From contig CALNYX010000017.1 of the NCBI GenBank assembly GCA_942490925.1, forward strand, positions 1,054,001 to 1,118,000: 64,000 nucleotides of DNA, given 5' to 3'. The notes beneath the pieces were generated by a model. It was not told where the DNA came from. It made no database searches and saw only the letters and a list, made by a program, of their open reading frames with translations. Below, piece by piece: positions 1 through 10,000 of the stretch; positions within the stretch are counted from its first letter, which is position 1; every line of letters starts with the position of its first letter. A program made the position numbers and the translations under genes. Source of the stretch: CALNYX01 sp942490925. Its GTDB lineage: Bacteria; Chlamydiota; Chlamydiia; Chlamydiales; JAAKFR01.

Positions 1-78
1 AGTGCCCAGAAAGAATTTCAGTCTAAAAAGAGTGACCGTTTGCGGATTCTCGACGAGGGCAGTACGTGGAACATTAGG

Positions 79-185
79 TTTTGAGGGAATTGGGCGTGGT
101 GAGTTTGGGTGATCGTAACAAGGGCAGTGCGAGGAGCACGGCCGAGGAGGGATCAGCCAAAATAACCCGCCCAATTCCCTCAAAA
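79..185. repeat. 18-bp perfect inverted repeat bracketing a structured spacer next to tRNA-Phe
   Basis: Bases 79-96 and 168-185 are perfect reverse complements (18 of 18). The inner arm abuts the 3' end of the tRNA-Phe gene. The 71-base spacer is GC-richer and holds a small hairpin around 127-139 (GTGC/GCAC). No convincing ORF is present; the short ORF across it also runs through the tRNA. The layout suits a small non-coding mobile element or its footprint at a tRNA 3' end, or a large transcript hairpin. The stretch 1-78 before it shows nothing I can name. Confidence 0.6.
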
Positions 186-258
<73 letters not shown>

Positions 259-345
259 GGTAAGCGGGAAAGAATAGAAAAGCGCATGCTAAATTGCAAT
301 CAATTTTTTCTAGGTGCTCAGAGATATATGAAAATTTTCAAGCAG

Positions 346-2286
346 TTAGTGATTTTGAAAGAAAATCATGTCTTTAACGATGTTAACTGACTCTTCCATC
401 CCTAAGTCATTCTCACCACAGGTCGGTCTCTCTTTGTGATCTTTGATCTGCTTGAGAAAGACTTGGAAGTTCTTATTACGCGCCACGCGCTTTTCACTAT
501 TCGCTTTGAGCTTTGGCATCGCCTCTACCCAGGTGACTTCCCGTTTTTGAAGCGCTGGAGTATAGTATTTGGTAAACCATTTGCGAGCAAATGGATCAAC
601 GTCTGCTAGCGAATCATCGAAAGCTGGGGCAACACGATCGGCTGGAAGTGGATAATCAAGGTGCTTTTCTCCCATTGGGGCAAAATGCAACTCTGAAGGC
701 ACAACAATATCTGATTTGACGCCTTCAATCTGAGTCGATTTACCTGAAACGGTGTAGTAACGGCCAACTGTGACTTTAAAAAAGGAATTGGTCGAATCGT
801 CTGTCACAGTCTGATGCTGGATTGTCCCTTTACCATAGGTCTGCTCATCTCCAACAACTACGGCAACACCATAATCTTGCAAGGTCTGGGCAACAATCTC
901 AGTTGCTGAAGCTGAACCTTTTGAAACAAGGATCACAAGCGGACCATCAAAGTATCTCTCACCATCGACAACACGGTAGTATTTGGTGGAACCATCTGAA
1001 TATTTAGAGATGACAACAACTCCATTTGAAATGAATAGGCCACTCACTTTGATTGCTTGTGAGAGGAATCCACCACTATTATCTCGCATATCTAGTACAA
1101 GGCCATGAAGTTGACCCTCTTTACGCAATTTGGCAATTGCGGCTTTAAGATCGCGTTCACTACTCACACCATCTTCTCCTTCGTAGAAGGAGTGGAGGGT
1201 GATTTTTCCAATGAGGCCATCACCAAAAGGCTCTGATGAGATATCAACGCGCTTATCTTCAATCGCAATTTTCTTCCGTTTGAGATCAACATGAAAGGAG
1301 TCATCTCCCTTACGAACAATGCCAAGTGACATCCGAGTTCCCTCTTTGCCACGCATAATTTCAAGGACGTGGTGAAAGGAGGCTTCTTGGATGGGCTTCC
1401 CATCAACTTCGACGATTGTATCTCCAGCTTGGAGCTTGCCGCATGAGTCTGCTGGGCCTCCTTTGAGGATCTCATGAATTGTAATGCCATCGATTCCTTC
1501 TCTAAGAACGACACCAATCCCGCACATCCCCTTCTCAAGCTGCACTTTCATGGCATAAGCCTCTTCTGGGCTAAAATAGGCTGTATGTGCATCGAGGCTG
1601 TAGGCAAGGGCTTTAAGGGTACGCAAAACAATATGGTGCTCTTTCTCTTGCTCTGAGACATAGCGCCCCTCTTCATCAATGCCTAAGTAACGATTCTCAG
1701 AAACTGTGAGTTGTTTCTCGCAAAGTCCAACAAGTTTAGCTTCTACACCATCGTAGCTTGAATATTTAAGCTCATCCATATGCAGAGCAATCAAACGCAA
1801 AAAACGTTGGTAGTGTCTGTTACGCAACTCTTTGCGTGATGAAATGAATTTGCTTTCGCTTTGGGGAGCATCGAGCTTAATCTTCTGTGCTTCACGCACA
1901 AGCTTAGCTGGATCTTCTTCCCAATAGGCTCGCCACTCACGCGCTCTGATGATGCTCTGCTCAATGGTACGATTGAGGGCAAAATAGGTCGTGTAACGAT
2001 CGCTTTGATATTCACGGATAACGGTTTGCGCTAGGTGCTCACTGGGATTGAGGTAGGGTTTGACTTCATCAGAAGCTAAGTAAGCACAGCCACCATCGAA
2101 GTGAGTTAAATAAATTTTTAAAGAACGCTTCACAACATCTGTGTTGATCTCGGTGCGATCGATGTGATAATCGAAGAGTTGATCCATCACTTTACGAACG
2201 TCGTTCGAGTTTAAAAGAGTATCTTTAGCAGTGAGGGGGAAAATTAATAGTATGGCAAAAATAAGCAGATAGGTGCGTCGTATCAT
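346..2286 (-). CDS. tsp: Tsp/Prc-type C-terminal processing serine protease (CT441-like), copy 1
   Basis: This 646-residue protein starts with a signal-like stretch (residues 1-20, basic MIRR then hydrophobic). A helical N-terminal domain (about 25-230) is followed by a PDZ domain (about 245-330) and an S41 peptidase domain. The catalytic signature GSASATE lies at 457-463 and the YGKGT motif at 484-488. By spacing to the described CT441 Ser-Lys-Gln triad, the active residues should be S460, K486 and Q490. Such proteases act in the periplasm on C-termini of envelope proteins; in Chlamydia CT441 is also reported in host-directed proteolysis. It is divergent from scpA across only 59 bases. A full-length paralogue lies at 49738-51651. 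Confidence 0.93.
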   Translation of the reverse strand: MIRRTYLLIFAILLIFPLTAKDTLLNSNDVRKVMDQLFDYHIDRTEINTDVVKRSLKIYLTHFDGGCAYLASDEVKPYLNPSEHLAQTVIREYQSDRYTTYFALNRTIEQSIIRAREWRAYWEEDPAKLVREAQKIKLDAPQSESKFISSRKELRNRHYQRFLRLIALHMDELKYSSYDGVEAKLVGLCEKQLTVSENRYLGIDEEGRYVSEQEKEHHIVLRTLKALAYSLDAHTAYFSPEEAYAMKVQLEKGMCGIGVVLREGIDGITIHEILKGGPADSCGKLQAGDTIVEVDGKPIQEASFHHVLEIMRGKEGTRMSLGIVRKGDDSFHVDLKRKKIAIEDKRVDISSEPFGDGLIGKITLHSFYEGEDGVSSERDLKAAIAKLRKEGQLHGLVLDMRDNSGGFLSQAIKVSGLFISNGVVVISKYSDGSTKYYRVVDGERYFDGPLVILVSKGSASATEIVAQTLQDYGVAVVVGDEQTYGKGTIQHQTVTDDSTNSFFKVTVGRYYTVSGKSTQIEGVKSDIVVPSELHFAPMGEKHLDYPLPADRVAPAFDDSLADVDPFARKWFTKYYTPALQKREVTWVEAMPKLKANSEKRVARNKNFQVFLKQIKDHKERPTCGENDLGMEESVNIVKDMIFFQNH

Positions 2287-2345
2287 TGAAATCTCTTGCG
2301 GTTTCGGTTACACTCAGGTATCGACAGATTTCAAAAATACTTTAG

Positions 2346-3023
2346 ATGGATTTACCAAGTTTTTCTCTAGACCAGTTCGAAGGCCCACTGGATTTACTCA
2401 TTTACCTCATTCAAAAACAAGAGGTTAATGTTTGTGATCTCGCCTTAAAAAAAGTGGCGCAACAATTTCCTCAAGAGGATGGAATTGACGTCTGTGCGGA
2501 AGTTTTGGCTCTAGCAGCGACCCTACTCTTGATGAAGAGTCAGAAGTTGATTCCTGGTGAAGAAATAGAAATGGATGAAGCGATCTCTGATCGGATGGAG
2601 ATGCTGCAGCAACTCATTGAGTATAGCCGTCTAAAAGAGGCTGCAAAATCACTCTCTATTAGGGAAGAGGGACAAAAAGTTTTTTTCCCACGTCAAGCTC
2701 CACCTATGGAAACTTCTCGCTCTTTAGGACTTGAAGAGGTTTCTCTCGATGATTTGACGGCGCGCCTTCAAGAAGTGATGGCGCGCGCGGCAAAGCAGAA
2801 GAAGATGGTAGAAGATGATCAGTGGCATGTTGCTCCTAAAATTGAATGGCTCAGAGAGTTAATTGCCAGTGGTGAGCTGATTGCTTTTGAAGAGATCTTT
2901 TCAGAAAAGAGGTGTCGTGAGGAGTTAACAGTGATTTTTCTAGCTCTTTTGGAATTGATGAAAGAGGGAGCTATTCAAGTTTCAAAACAAGAAGACCAAG
3001 TGGTGATCCATGGCAGAAATTAA
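2346..3023 (+). CDS. scpA: Segregation and condensation protein A (kleisin)
   Basis: The 225-residue protein has the ScpA N-terminal motif FEGPLDLLIYLI (about residues 11-22), which binds the SMC neck. A charged middle region and a C-terminal winged helix that would bind the SMC head follow. ScpA works with ScpB and SMC in chromosome compaction and segregation in the cytoplasm. The ATG is the first in frame and is not preceded by a strong Shine-Dalgarno. The gene overlaps scpB by 14 bases, the usual coupled scpAB arrangement. Length is typical for the family. Confidence 0.93.
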   Translation: MDLPSFSLDQFEGPLDLLIYLIQKQEVNVCDLALKKVAQQFPQEDGIDVCAEVLALAATLLLMKSQKLIPGEEIEMDEAISDRMEMLQQLIEYSRLKEAAKSLSIREEGQKVFFPRQAPPMETSRSLGLEEVSLDDLTARLQEVMARAAKQKKMVEDDQWHVAPKIEWLRELIASGELIAFEEIFSEKRCREELTVIFLALLELMKEGAIQVSKQEDQVVIHGRN

Positions 3024-3585
3024 TCTTTTAGAAAAGACGCTTGAGCGCGTTGAAAAAAGAGAGTATTGCTCTCGCACTGATGAGATTAAACGCATTTGTG
3101 AGGCGCTACTTTTTGCGAGTAGTGACCCTGTTTCAATGGATAGGCTCAAGGAAATTGTCAATACACTCTATCCTGTAAAAACACGCGAATTGCGAGCGAT
3201 TTTGCAGCAGATGCAAGAGGATTATCAGAAGACTAAACGGGCTTTTCAAATCGATGAGATCGGTGGTGGCTATTTACTACGCACTGTTGAAGAGCTCGCC
3301 CCCTATGTTGCTCTGCTACAACAAGACAGACGGTCTGAAAAATTGTCCAATGCAGCAACTGAAGTGCTTGCTATTGTTGCTTATCGAGGTCCAATTACAC
3401 GTCCTGAAATTGAGGCGCTGCGTGGAGTGGATAGCTCTGGAACTTTAGCTTCGCTCATTGAAAGAGGTCTTGTTAAAGGTGTAGGTCGCAGAGAAGCTCC
3501 TGGCCGCCCAATGGAATATGCAACCACAACAGAATTTCTTAAACATTTTGGGTTAAGGGACATCAGGGAGCTGAGCCAACTCTGA
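3010..3585 (+). CDS. scpB: Segregation and condensation protein B
   Basis: The 191-residue product has the tandem winged-helix layout of ScpB. Residues 20-110 form the first unit (ICEALLFASSDPVSMDRLK) and about 115-190 the second, with the signature LAIVAYRGPITRPEIEALRG and a GRPMEYATT stretch near the C-terminus. It binds ScpA in the SMC complex. It starts inside the end of scpA (14-base overlap), so translation is probably coupled. Its 3' end overlaps the small membrane gene on the other strand by 33 bases. Confidence 0.93.
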   Translation: MAEINLLEKTLERVEKREYCSRTDEIKRICEALLFASSDPVSMDRLKEIVNTLYPVKTRELRAILQQMQEDYQKTKRAFQIDEIGGGYLLRTVEELAPYVALLQQDRRSEKLSNAATEVLAIVAYRGPITRPEIEALRGVDSSGTLASLIERGLVKGVGRREAPGRPMEYATTTEFLKHFGLRDIRELSQL

Positions 3586-3858
3586 TCGTTGGTAGGCATA
3601 TTTGACAGCGTAGACAGTTGCTGCACAGAAGACACCTAAACCTATAAAGCTAATAAATGAGCCTGCTAGTGACGGGAAGAAGTTAAAACCTGTCATAATG
3701 ATATTTGGAGTTGCACTTGTCCCCCAGAGAAAGCAGCCAACTGCAAATAAAAGAAGCGCAATGGTGCCAAGCGCAACTGTCGTGATGAGACTATGCCGTG
3801 CATTTTGCTTCAGTTGCTCAGGCGTAGCCTCAGAGGACTTACTCAGCACTTTTGCCAT
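3553..3858 (-). CDS. Small hypothetical membrane protein with two hydrophobic segments
   Basis: This 101-residue protein has a hydrophilic N-terminus (about 1-22), a hydrophobic segment at about 24-45, a short loop, a second segment at about 60-83, and a short polar tail. I do not recognise a family. The paired hydrophobic hairpin resembles chlamydial inclusion-membrane (Inc) proteins, but many small membrane proteins look like this. It overlaps scpB tail-to-tail by 33 bases and lies downstream of the TPR/beta-barrel gene on the same strand, with a 108-base gap. Coding status is likely but not certain. Confidence 0.55.
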   Translation of the reverse strand: MAKVLSKSSEATPEQLKQNARHSLITTVALGTIALLLFAVGCFLWGTSATPNIIMTGFNFFPSLAGSFISFIGLGVFCAATVYAVKYAYQRSELAQLPDVP

Positions 3859-3966
3859 CCATGTGTCAGCAGGAAATTTACATGTACAAAGAGAAATAAG
3901 AGCCTCACGCTTTGATCCAAAAGAAAGTTTAAGTGCCTTTGGATTAAAAGTAAAGGCGCCTAGTTC

Positions 3967-6900
3967 TCAAAAAATAAGTAGCAATTGCCCTTTGGTTAGC
4001 CACGCTTTGTAGTTTGTGGAATCCCAGTAATACTCACTGTGGAAAACGCCTCTAATGTTCGGACGGTAGAGTTGACGCCACTCAAAATAGACTTTGTCAG
4101 TTGAACGAAAGAGCTTGTCAAGGAAGACAGCTACACTAACAGGCTGATTGAGTTCACGGTTCCATTGCCAGGAGTGAAGATAGGCAAGCTCCATTTGTGT
4201 ATTCAACCCAACATTTTTGATATAAAAGAGCGTTACATAATGCTCCCACTGCCTTTTGAAAGAGTAGTAGTCGACCTCAGTCTCTTTATACCCACTGATA
4301 CGGCCAGTATATCGTAAAGTTAATATCGGGTTATATCGCGGATAGTAGCTCTCCGCAAAGATCTCTCCACTCCACTGTCTATTGTAGGTAATATCGTGAT
4401 AAAATCTTAAAAAGCCTGTCAAGCTGAAGCGAAAACGGCGTTGAAAGAGGTACCACTCGCCATAGCCTGTGTAGGTTTGCCTCCCTAGAAAGGTCGCTTT
4501 TTGGGGAGCTGTGCTAAACTCTTTGATCAAGATGGAATCGACAATTGCAGAAAGCGTGTAAAGCGAGTCTTCTGCTTGATAGGAGATCGATCCAGTCGGT
4601 TCGAAACGAGTCTGTTCTCCTAGAGGAAAGAGTGGATCTCCAGTATCATGGCCATGCTTCACACTAGCGCCACCGGCCAAAGAGAGATCTGCATAAGGCA
4701 TCCAATCAACATTCACTGCCGTAATATTAAAAGGGACAAAAAGGTTATTGCTACCTGAAACAAGATTGATCTCCCGTTCCATCCCGGCTAAAAATGAGGC
4801 TGAAAGATTCGAGTTTTCGCTCAATGGCACCGAGCCGTAGATGATGTTGATATAGGTGTTACGCTGAGCCGAGGTTTGCTTTGTAATAATATCTGTTTCG
4901 CGCTCCTGGCCATACGCCATGGTTTCGCGTGCCCATGGATTTGTCCGTTTTAAAATGCGATGGTAGAGCTTATCGAGAGAATAGTTAGCATCATCTAAAG
5001 CGTACCGTTTGAGAGCCACTTCTTTGGCTTGTCTGTTTTTATTTTGAATGTTTAAGGAACGTATTAACCCTCTCAAGGCATCTGTATTATCGGGATTTTC
5101 GTCTAAGAGCTCTTGGAAATAGGCTTGGCCTTGCTTATAATTGTTTCGTGCAAGTTCAAGATAGCCCAAACGAAAGGTTGCATCACTATAGTTGGGATCA
5201 AGTACAAGTGTTTTACTAAGAAAATAGTCTGCCTCGCGCTTGCGTCCCATCCAAGCTGTTACGCGACCAAGTCGAAAAGTATAGTAGGGATCTTCTGGAT
5301 CGGATTGATGCAAAACATACCAACAGCGTGCTGCTTGAAGATAGTGATACGCATCTTCATACTTGTCTGCACACTCAACCATCTCTTCTTGCCATGGAGT
5401 CCGCTTTTTCTTTACTTTGCTCGCCTCTTCTCTCGCCGCTATTGCAGATTCTGCCCGCTCGATTCCAAGTAAAACATCGGGATAGTCAGGAGTGATAGCA
5501 AGTGCTTCTTCAAAAGCTTCAAGCGCCATTTCATAGCGCTCTGTTTGCATGTAAACAAGCCCGAGAAATAGATGTGCATCTGAATTTTCTGGATTGATCT
5601 CCAAGCTCCGTTTCAGAAAATCTTCAGCTAAGGTCGGCTCCTGCATACGAAAATAGAGTTTTCCAATCTGAAAGCGGTAATGGGCATTGTCTGGCTGCTC
5701 CTTGAGCAATTCTAGCCAAATGGCAAGCGCTTTTTGATACTCTGCTTTTGTCTCAAAAACACGCGCCTGTTCAAACAGTGGATTAAGTAGAGGTTTTCCC
5801 TTGAGCTCAATTTGAGCCTCTGCCTGCTCGAGTCCTATCTGCGCATCTGCGTAGTCTGGAACTTCTTTCAACACATTTTCAAAAAGCTCTTTTGCCGACT
5901 TTGGACGATCGGTTCGGAGGTAGACAAAGCCCAATGAAAGTTTTGCATCTGCATTCTTAGGATCGATTTTCAGACTCTTCTTTAAAAACCTTTCCGCCTT
6001 TGCATATTCATCTAATTGAGCATAAAGTTTTCCTATCCGGTAGAGGTAATAGGAGTTGTCTGGTGATTGTTCAATCAGCAAAAGCCAAATGGCAAGCGCT
6101 TCACTCTCCCGATGATGGGTTTCAAGTTCAGTCGCCTCTTCGATGAGCTTGAGTTGTTTAGCAGCTTTTCGTTGCCTCTCTTTCTCTAATGCAGCAGCTC
6201 GCTCTTCTCTTTGGATCTTGTTAAGCAATTGTGTTGCATCCGTGTAGTCAGGATGTTTGCGCAAGATTTTTAGGAGAAGCACCTTTGCCTCATCGACTTC
6301 CCCTAATTGAAAATAGAGTGTTGCAAGTGTATACTGCACATCTGGGTTGCCTGGATCAAGTGAGAGACTTTTTTCCAGTGCTTCTGCCGCATCCCTGTAA
6401 GCTCCCATTTGCATATAAACCTTTCCCAAATGATAGAGATAGCGCGCATTATCAGGATCCTCCTTAACCAAAGCCTCCCATTGTAAAACCGCTTTATTTA
6501 ACTCCCCTCTCTGTTCATCTGTTTCTGCCTGCTTAATTCTGCTTTGGGCAGCCTCTTCTTGTTTTTGCTGCATCAGAAAATGTTTTTTCTTTTTTGTGGC
6601 CCGCAGCCCTTCGTCTGCATCACGATATTCAGGTTGTGAGCTTAAGATCTCTTGAAAAAGGACTTCCGCCTCATCGAGATGATCTGTCCAGAGGTAGACA
6701 TAACCGAGCATTAGCTTAGCATCTGAATTTTCTGGATTGAGCTTGATGCTAAGTTTAAGAAACTTCTCAGCTTTTGCATACTCTTTGAGACGAGCATAAT
6801 TCCACCCCATGTGATAGAGGTAGCTTGCATTATCAGGCTCGCTTTTGTTTAGCTCTGTCCAAAAAGCCAAAGCTTGTCTGTAATCACCGCTTTTTTCTGC

Positions 6901-7023
6901 TTGAATAGCTTTTTCAACCTGCTCTGAAACAGTCGATTGAGGTGTTTTGACTTCTGTCTTTGAGTTGCAGCCAGCAGACAATATCAACAAGTTGATCAAG
7001 AAGAATTTAAAGAGCTGACGCAT
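3967..7023 (-). CDS. TPR lipoprotein with C-terminal outer-membrane beta-barrel; polysaccharide export candidate
   Basis: I place the start at the ATG at 7023, giving 1018 residues, because it opens a clean lipoprotein signal (basic MRQ, hydrophobic core, lipobox LSAGC with C19). The upstream in-frame extension to 7152 runs into the divergent gene. Residues about 30-660 hold five blocks of TPR repeats, each ending in patterns such as AEKFLKLSIKLNPENSDAK. From about 720 to the final Phe the sequence alternates aromatic and polar residues, as in a transmembrane barrel. A periplasmic TPR scaffold plus barrel is the plan of PgaA, BcsC, PelB and, split in two, AlgK-AlgE, which export synthase-made polysaccharides. 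The divergent neighbours include a processive GT2 synthase and sugar-nucleotide enzymes. The export role is inferred from this context. Confidence 0.75.
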   Translation of the reverse strand: MRQLFKFFLINLLILSAGCNSKTEVKTPQSTVSEQVEKAIQAEKSGDYRQALAFWTELNKSEPDNASYLYHMGWNYARLKEYAKAEKFLKLSIKLNPENSDAKLMLGYVYLWTDHLDEAEVLFQEILSSQPEYRDADEGLRATKKKKHFLMQQKQEEAAQSRIKQAETDEQRGELNKAVLQWEALVKEDPDNARYLYHLGKVYMQMGAYRDAAEALEKSLSLDPGNPDVQYTLATLYFQLGEVDEAKVLLLKILRKHPDYTDATQLLNKIQREERAAALEKERQRKAAKQLKLIEEATELETHHRESEALAIWLLLIEQSPDNSYYLYRIGKLYAQLDEYAKAERFLKKSLKIDPKNADAKLSLGFVYLRTDRPKSAKELFENVLKEVPDYADAQIGLEQAEAQIELKGKPLLNPLFEQARVFETKAEYQKALAIWLELLKEQPDNAHYRFQIGKLYFRMQEPTLAEDFLKRSLEINPENSDAHLFLGLVYMQTERYEMALEAFEEALAITPDYPDVLLGIERAESAIAAREEASKVKKKRTPWQEEMVECADKYEDAYHYLQAARCWYVLHQSDPEDPYYTFRLGRVTAWMGRKREADYFLSKTLVLDPNYSDATFRLGYLELARNNYKQGQAYFQELLDENPDNTDALRGLIRSLNIQNKNRQAKEVALKRYALDDANYSLDKLYHRILKRTNPWARETMAYGQERETDIITKQTSAQRNTYINIIYGSVPLSENSNLSASFLAGMEREINLVSGSNNLFVPFNITAVNVDWMPYADLSLAGGASVKHGHDTGDPLFPLGEQTRFEPTGSISYQAEDSLYTLSAIVDSILIKEFSTAPQKATFLGRQTYTGYGEWYLFQRRFRFSLTGFLRFYHDITYNRQWSGEIFAESYYPRYNPILTLRYTGRISGYKETEVDYYSFKRQWEHYVTLFYIKNVGLNTQMELAYLHSWQWNRELNQPVSVAVFLDKLFRSTDKVYFEWRQLYRPNIRGVFHSEYYWDSTNYKAWLTKGQLLLIF

Positions 7024-7071
7024 TGAAAAAAACACTTTGTATCTTATATATAGGGGATATAACATTTTTTT

Positions 7072-10000
7072 GTGATTTTTGGCATGATTTCCTTCCTTTG
7101 CATCGACGAAAGCAATAGCCTTGAGCCCCTTTTGTCTGAATATGCATCTCATTTTGGTTTTTCCATTGAGGTCTCTTCTGACCCCAAGAGCGTGAAAAAT
7201 AAGAGTGGATATGATGCTTTTTTGCTTGTTGAGAGCAAAAAATTTGAAAATTTTGCGTCATTTTTGAATCCAGAAAGCTGCAATGTTGTCTTTTCTAATA
7301 AACACCCTACCTCTAAAGAATTTAGGCAACTTAGAGCAGATGCTTCTGTCACCTACCTTTTGGAACAGCCAATTGTAAAAACAGAGATTGTGGCGCTTTT
7401 ACGTACCCTCTGCTCTCCCGGGCAAGCAGAAGAGATTGACCTTCCTCCAGAGTTGATGGAAAAGTATACCTCGACTCTCAGTGAAAAAATCGAAGAACTC
7501 GAGGGTCTTGTCCAGAAAATCCATGCACATGGTGGTGAAAAAAAGCCTCTTGTAGACCTACGAAATGTTGTGCACAAAATCGCAGGGAGTGCTGGAGGGT
7601 ATGGCTTTACAGAGGCTGGAAAACTGTGTAAACAGCAGGAACTTTACTTGCAAGGTCTCTATGGAGGAGAAACTATAACTATTTCTCCCAAAGAGATTGA
7701 TACAGCTAACGTTAAATTTTTGCGAGCACTGCGTTTGAATTTTCAAAAGCTCTGTTTGCAAGAGCCTAAAGTTCGGGAGAACAAGATTCCGACTAAACCC
7801 TCCTCCCCCGTAACTAAAACTCCTGCCCAAGTCCAAACACCTTCAACTAAGATCTCACTGCTCTGTTTTGATGAAGCACACAAACTTCGCCCAGTATTGG
7901 ATGAGTATGCAAACTTACTGCGCTTTTCTTATCAATCAGTAACAAATGTTGAGCAACTAGAGAAGCAATATAGTCAGAAGAATTATGACGGTGTTTTAAT
8001 TGTTGAAGGTCCGCAGCTTTCGGATCCCAAACAGCTAATTGAAAGACTTAGTCAAAATAAACACTCTCCACTTGCTCTGATTGCTGATAAGTGTAGAAAA
8101 GCAGAAGTTTTTCGAGAGCTAAAAACCAAGTATGCTGTTGATTATGTCCTTGAACAGCCTGTGATTAAAGAGGAATTTCTCGCCCTTCTGCGTCAGCTCT
8201 GCCATATGAATGGTCAGTCTCATAGAGATGAAGAGTCATTGCCTAAAGAACTGATCGAAAAATATACTTCAAGTATCTATGACAAAATTGAGCGTATTGA
8301 AGAGTTGATTCAAGCATCACATGCAAACTCAGGCGAAAAGGAGCCTCTTGCCACTCTTAGAAATGAAGTACATAAAATTGCAGGAAGTGCTGGTGGTTAT
8401 GGATTTTCTGAAGCAGGGCAACTCTGCAAAATGCACGAGCTCTATCTACAAGAAATTTATAGTTCGGAACCCATTATTACCCCGCAAAAAGAAATTGATG
8501 CAGCTAATGTCAAATTTCTACGTAAATTGCGTTTGAACTTTCAAAAATTGACAATCAAAACCATCGCCGACATTTCGACCCAGATTAAAAAATCTGCGTC
8601 CGCCCAAGAACAAAAAACACGCCCCCTTTCAAATATATTTCTAGTCCTTATTTCAACGGATTTAAACATTATCAGGATATTTCAAAAACTCGCAAAACGG
8701 TACCACCTTGCCTTTGAAGTCGAAAGTGATCCTCAGCACTTTCTAGACAAATGGGAGGACATTAATACCCCGCCCTTTACAATAATTGTAGAAGAGCACT
8801 ACCCGTTTACAACCTATACAGGGCAATCACTATTCAAACTTCTGCGTGAAAAATGGAAAGAGGTCTCTCCAACTTTTGGAATCATGACGCAAAGTGATGA
8901 ACTCGATAAACGGATAGAATGGATCGCTGAGGGGATAGATCTAGTCTTGAAAAAACCCCTTGCAGAGCAGAATATCATCGATATTTTTGAGCAACTCAGC
9001 GCACAAAAAGAGATGCACAATATCAAAGCTTTAATTGTAGATGACGATGAGGATGTTGGACTTGTTGAAAAAAATACGCTTGAGCAAATTGGTATACAAG
9101 CTGTTTACCTACAAGATGAGACCAAGCTGCTAAGGTCGCTTGAAGAGATTAACCCGCATCTTTTGATTCTTGATATCAACTTACCACACTATAATGGAAG
9201 AGAGCTTTTACAAACACTACGTTCTGATATACGATTTCGTGATTTAATTATTGTTGTTGTCACAGCAGTCACTGAAGAGGGTTTTGATCAATGGGCCTAT
9301 GCTGAAAACTGTGATGAAATTGTTCACAAACCTATCGATACGGCACATCTCCAATCACGTATTGCAAACCTTGTTCATCGAAATATTTCATCTCAAGAAA
9401 TTTCCCGTCTTGACCGCTACACCCACCTCTATACCAAGGATTATTTCTTAGGAAAATTCTCAAATTTTCTTCTTTTGCAATCCCCTAAAACTCACTTGAG
9501 CTTTCTATTTTTAGAAATCGATTTGTGGAATAAAATCTCTAAAATTCTAAATCCAATTGAAATTAAAGAGATCTTAATTCTTGTTACAGAACTTATTAGA
9601 ACACATCTTCAAAAAAGCGCGCTTTATGGATACATGGGCGAGGGGCGCTTTGCACTCCTTTTTCAAAACATTATGGGTGGAGAGCTTGAGTTTCTTATTA
9701 GTCGTTTTTTTGAAGCTGCCAAAAAAAAACTCTGGCTCTCTGGAAGAGAAGAGCTCAAAACAACTCTCTGTGTAGGAGCTACGCTCTTTTCTGTTGGGCA
9801 AATTGATATGGATACGATCCTATCTCAAACTGAGGAAGTTTTACACCAAGCTATGGATATTGGACCTGGACACTTTGAATTAAAACGTCTGTCTGCTTCT
9901 ACAGGTGATGAAGCGCAGCAGCAAGTGATTTTAGTCGATGATGATCCAGACCTCTGTCGCGTGGTTGAACATGCCTTTAGCAATCATGGAATTGCAATTC

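Noticed and set aside
7023..7050. TTGAAA with TATATA as a promoter for the regulator operon
   Set aside because: The spacing is 16, but the region is short and AT-rich and the match overlaps the divergent start codon. The evidence is too weak to list.
7024..7152. Longer start for the TPR/beta-barrel gene
   Set aside because: It would run into the divergent regulator gene and bury the lipoprotein signal, which begins exactly at ATG 7023.
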